From JBBRBB01 sp963830175 (GTDB lineage: Bacteria; Bacteroidota; Bacteroidia; Chitinophagales; Chitinophagaceae): a stretch of 64,000 nt of DNA. Made by a program: the position numbers and the translations under genes. The notes below the pieces were generated by a model that was not told where the DNA came from, made no database searches, and saw nothing but the letters and a program-made list of their open reading frames with translations. The DNA lies in assembly GCA_963830175.1 (NCBI GenBank), contig CAWHKV010000007.1:484088-548087 (forward strand). The letters run 5' to 3'. Shown piece after piece: positions 62,214 through 64,000 of the stretch (positions are counted from its first letter, which is position 1; every line of letters begins with the position of its first letter).

Positions 62214-63112
62214 ATGCTCTTACAAAAGGTTGATATAGTTGAAGACATCACTTCCGAAGATTTTAAGAACAAATATTTTATACCCAGGAAACCTGTTGTA
62301 ATTAAAAACCTGTCAAAAGCATGGCCTGCCTACCAAAAATGGAATTGGGATTATTTTAAATCTATTGTGGGCGATAAAAAAGTAGGTATTTACAACAATG
62401 TAAAAAGCGATGCTTACACTCCCGTAAACAAAGCAGATGATTATACCACTTTTGGCGCTTATATAGATATGATTAAAAGCGGACCCGCAGCATGGCGCAT
62501 ATTTTTGTTTAATATTTTTAACCATGCACCCCAGTTAACGCATGATTTCTTTTGCCCGATCATTTAATGAAAGGCTTTATTAAACGGGTACCCATGTTGT
62601 TTGTTGGTGGCGAGGGTTCTGTTACCCATATACATTTTGATATTGACCTTAGCCACATTTTACATACCCAGTTTATGGGAAAAAAGAGAGTATTGTTATT
62701 TCCGAATGATGAACAGGAGAAGCTGTACCGTAAACCTTTTGAAGTTCTTAGCCTTGCCGACTTTACAAACTATTATGACGCAGGAAAAAGTAAGCTGGAT
62801 GTTTCAAAATTTCCGGCAGTTAAGCATGCCAGGGGCTACGACGTAATACTGGAACATGGCGATACATTATTTATGCCCGGCGGTTACTGGCATCATATGG
62901 AATACCTGGAAAGTGGTTTTGCCATGAGCCTGCGCGCATTTAATACTGGGTTTACTGGGAAATTAAAAGGTATTTGGAACCTCGTTGGCATGCGCAGTAT
63001 TGATACGTTCATGAAAAAGTCTTTTCCTAAAGAATGGTATAAATGGAAAGAGGAAAAAATAAAAAGATCGGCTAACAAGGTTTTATTAACTAATGAAGAA
63101 GAAAAACGATAA
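62214..63112 (+). CDS. JmjC/cupin_8 domain protein (putative 2-oxoglutarate dioxygenase), one apparent frameshift
   Basis: Reading from ATG 62214 stops after THDFFCPII; adding one base in the T run 62550-62553 continues as PDHLMKGFIKRVPMLFVGGEGS... to the stop at 63112, 299 residues. N-terminal KPVVIKNLSKAWPAYQKWNWDYF is typical of the cupin_8 family. Iron ligands are H-x-D in THIHFDIDLSH and the distal His in MPGGYWHHMEY; MGKKRVLLFPNDEQEKLY is the conserved strand between. Such proteins hydroxylate proteins or small molecules, as in FIH-like enzymes. The substrate is unknown. It ends directly against lptB on the other strand. Confidence 0.82.
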
Positions 63113-63868
63113 TTATTTCATATCAATAATCCAATGCTTTCTTTTTAATTCAAAATTAGTTCCGAGATAAAGGCTTCTTACCTGTGTGTCTGCTGCCAGC
63201 TCTTCAGCTGTACCATGTTTAAATATTTTACCTTCTATAAGCAAATAGGCACGATCGCAAATTGATAAGGTTTCATTTACGTTATGATCGGTAATCAAAA
63301 TTCCAATGTTTTTATATTTCAGGCGCGCCACAACGCTTTGAATATCTTCAACAGCTATAGGATCTACACCCGCAAAGGGTTCATCCAGCAAAATAAATTT
63401 GGGGTCTACAGCAAGTGCCCGCGCAATTTCTGTACGTCTTCTTTCACCACCACTTAGGCTGTCTCCGTTGTTTTTACGCACCTGCTGTAAACCGAATTCT
63501 TCTAATAGCTCTTCCAACTTTTCCATGCGCTGGCGTTTATCTTTCAACTTCATTTCCAAAACGGCCAGTATATTATCTTCTACGCTTAATTTCCTGAAAA
63601 CAGAAGCCTCCTGTGGTAGATAGCCAATGCCCATTTGTGCGCGTTTATACATAGGCAGGGCAGTAATATTAATTTCATTCAGGTAAACATTTCCTACATC
63701 GGGTTTTATTAATCCAACCACCATATAAAAAGTAGTGGTTTTACCCGCTCCGTTTGGCCCAAGCAAGCCTACTATTTCACCTTGCTTAACCTCTATTGAA
63801 ACATGGTTAACAACAGTTCGGTTACGGTAAGATTTTACAAGGTTATCTGTGTGAATTACTAGGCTCAA
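63113..63868 (-). CDS. lptB: Lipopolysaccharide export ABC transporter ATP-binding protein LptB
   Basis: 251 residues. Walker A is GLLGPNGAGKTTTFYM; the Q-loop in YLPQEASVFRKLSVEDNI, signature DSLSGGERRRTEIARAL, Walker B FILLDEPFAGVDPIAVEDIQ and switch HisxxNVNETL (DHNVNETL) are close to LptB from other bacteria. It powers extraction of LPS from the inner membrane together with LptF/G. The lipid A and KDO genes earlier in the window feed the same pathway. A CAAAAGTA box at 63886-63893 may be its -7 element. A C-terminal tail of about 15 residues beyond the E. coli protein is Lys-rich. Confidence 0.94.
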   Translation of the reverse strand: MSLVIHTDNLVKSYRNRTVVNHVSIEVKQGEIVGLLGPNGAGKTTTFYMVVGLIKPDVGNVYLNEINITALPMYKRAQMGIGYLPQEASVFRKLSVEDNILAVLEMKLKDKRQRMEKLEELLEEFGLQQVRKNNGDSLSGGERRRTEIARALAVDPKFILLDEPFAGVDPIAVEDIQSVVARLKYKNIGILITDHNVNETLSICDRAYLLIEGKIFKHGTAEELAADTQVRSLYLGTNFELKRKHWIIDMK

Positions 63869-64000
63869 GTGGCGGTTGGTTTTATCAAAAGTATAAGTTG
63901 TTAGTCAATTAAAACGGCGTAAAGTTAGTGTTAACACATGTTTCAATAATAGAAGGTCTGCTGTATATTGCATTTCGTTTTGAGCACCTGCAATTAATTT

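Overview
The window is a dense stretch of a Bacteroidota chromosome, most likely from the Chitinophagaceae/Chitinophagales (an inference from gene content, not from a phylogeny). The signs are: fused lpxC-fabZ; the type IX secretion regulator PorX and a protein ending in a CHU_C (gliding/T9SS) sorting domain; DUF2480 and DUF3810 proteins; SDR-type threonine dehydrogenase; bacterial GH3-family proteins; no Shine-Dalgarno sequences; and promoters of the Bacteroidota type (TTG, about 19-20 nt, TAnnTTTG). Most genes are housekeeping. There is no phage, IS element, integron or CRISPR array. Convergent neighbours often touch or overlap by a few bases.

Layout. 0-10.8 kb: start of ispG (reverse), two small unknown genes, a UvrD/PcrA helicase, a secreted lectin/PKD protein, a cmoA plus membrane methyltransferase pair, an Nfu iron-sulfur carrier, threonine dehydrogenase and a glycosidase-like lipoprotein. 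11-22.4 kb: kdsA, two tandem AraC regulators, PspC, aconitase, a membrane-anchored response regulator with a degenerate kinase part, a sulfotransferase, dxr and a GH3 enzyme. 22.5-31 kb: rplU-rpmA, a Lys/Ala/Ser repeat protein, corA, rplS, a secreted DUF1028 protein, MazG-like, dtd, arfB, a polysaccharide flippase, tRNA-Leu and trigger factor. 31-37 kb (reverse): the lipid A block HD hydrolase-lpxD-lpxC/fabZ-lpxA-ABC ATPase. 37-41.7 kb: porX, a metallo-hydrolase, a HhH protein and an acyl-CoA dehydrogenase. 41.8-44.7 kb: rplM-rpsI-rpsB-tsf. 44.8-55.4 kb: a sulfatase-fold lipoprotein, murA, tRNA-Gln, a GNAT protein, tRNA-Lys, gmk, an SDR, lysS, dprA, SIMPL, thioesterase and DUF3810. 55.6-58.2 kb: yceD-rpmF-plsX then fabG. 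58.2-64 kb: enoyl-CoA hydratase and paaZ (phenylacetate catabolism), rnhB, a JmjC/cupin protein and lptB.

Themes. Envelope building dominates: lipid A/KDO (kdsA, lpxA/C/D, lptB), peptidoglycan (murA), isoprenoid precursors (ispG, dxr), fatty acid/phospholipid (plsX, fabG, fabZ). Translation follows: L13, S9, S2, L21, L27, L19, L32, EF-Ts, LysRS, three tRNAs, Dtd and ArfB.

Sequence quality. Eight genes carry apparent single-base frameshifts, 14 in all, including indispensable ones (lysS, tsf, acn). They cluster at 37.3-38.6 kb and 50.7-51.2 kb. Correcting them restores full-length proteins every time, so most are probably sequencing or assembly errors.

No complete new defence or mobile system was found. 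The best leads are the cmoA/ICMT-like pair, the response regulator that has lost its kinase core, a sulfatase-fold protein lacking its nucleophile, and a shared box in ribosomal-protein promoters.
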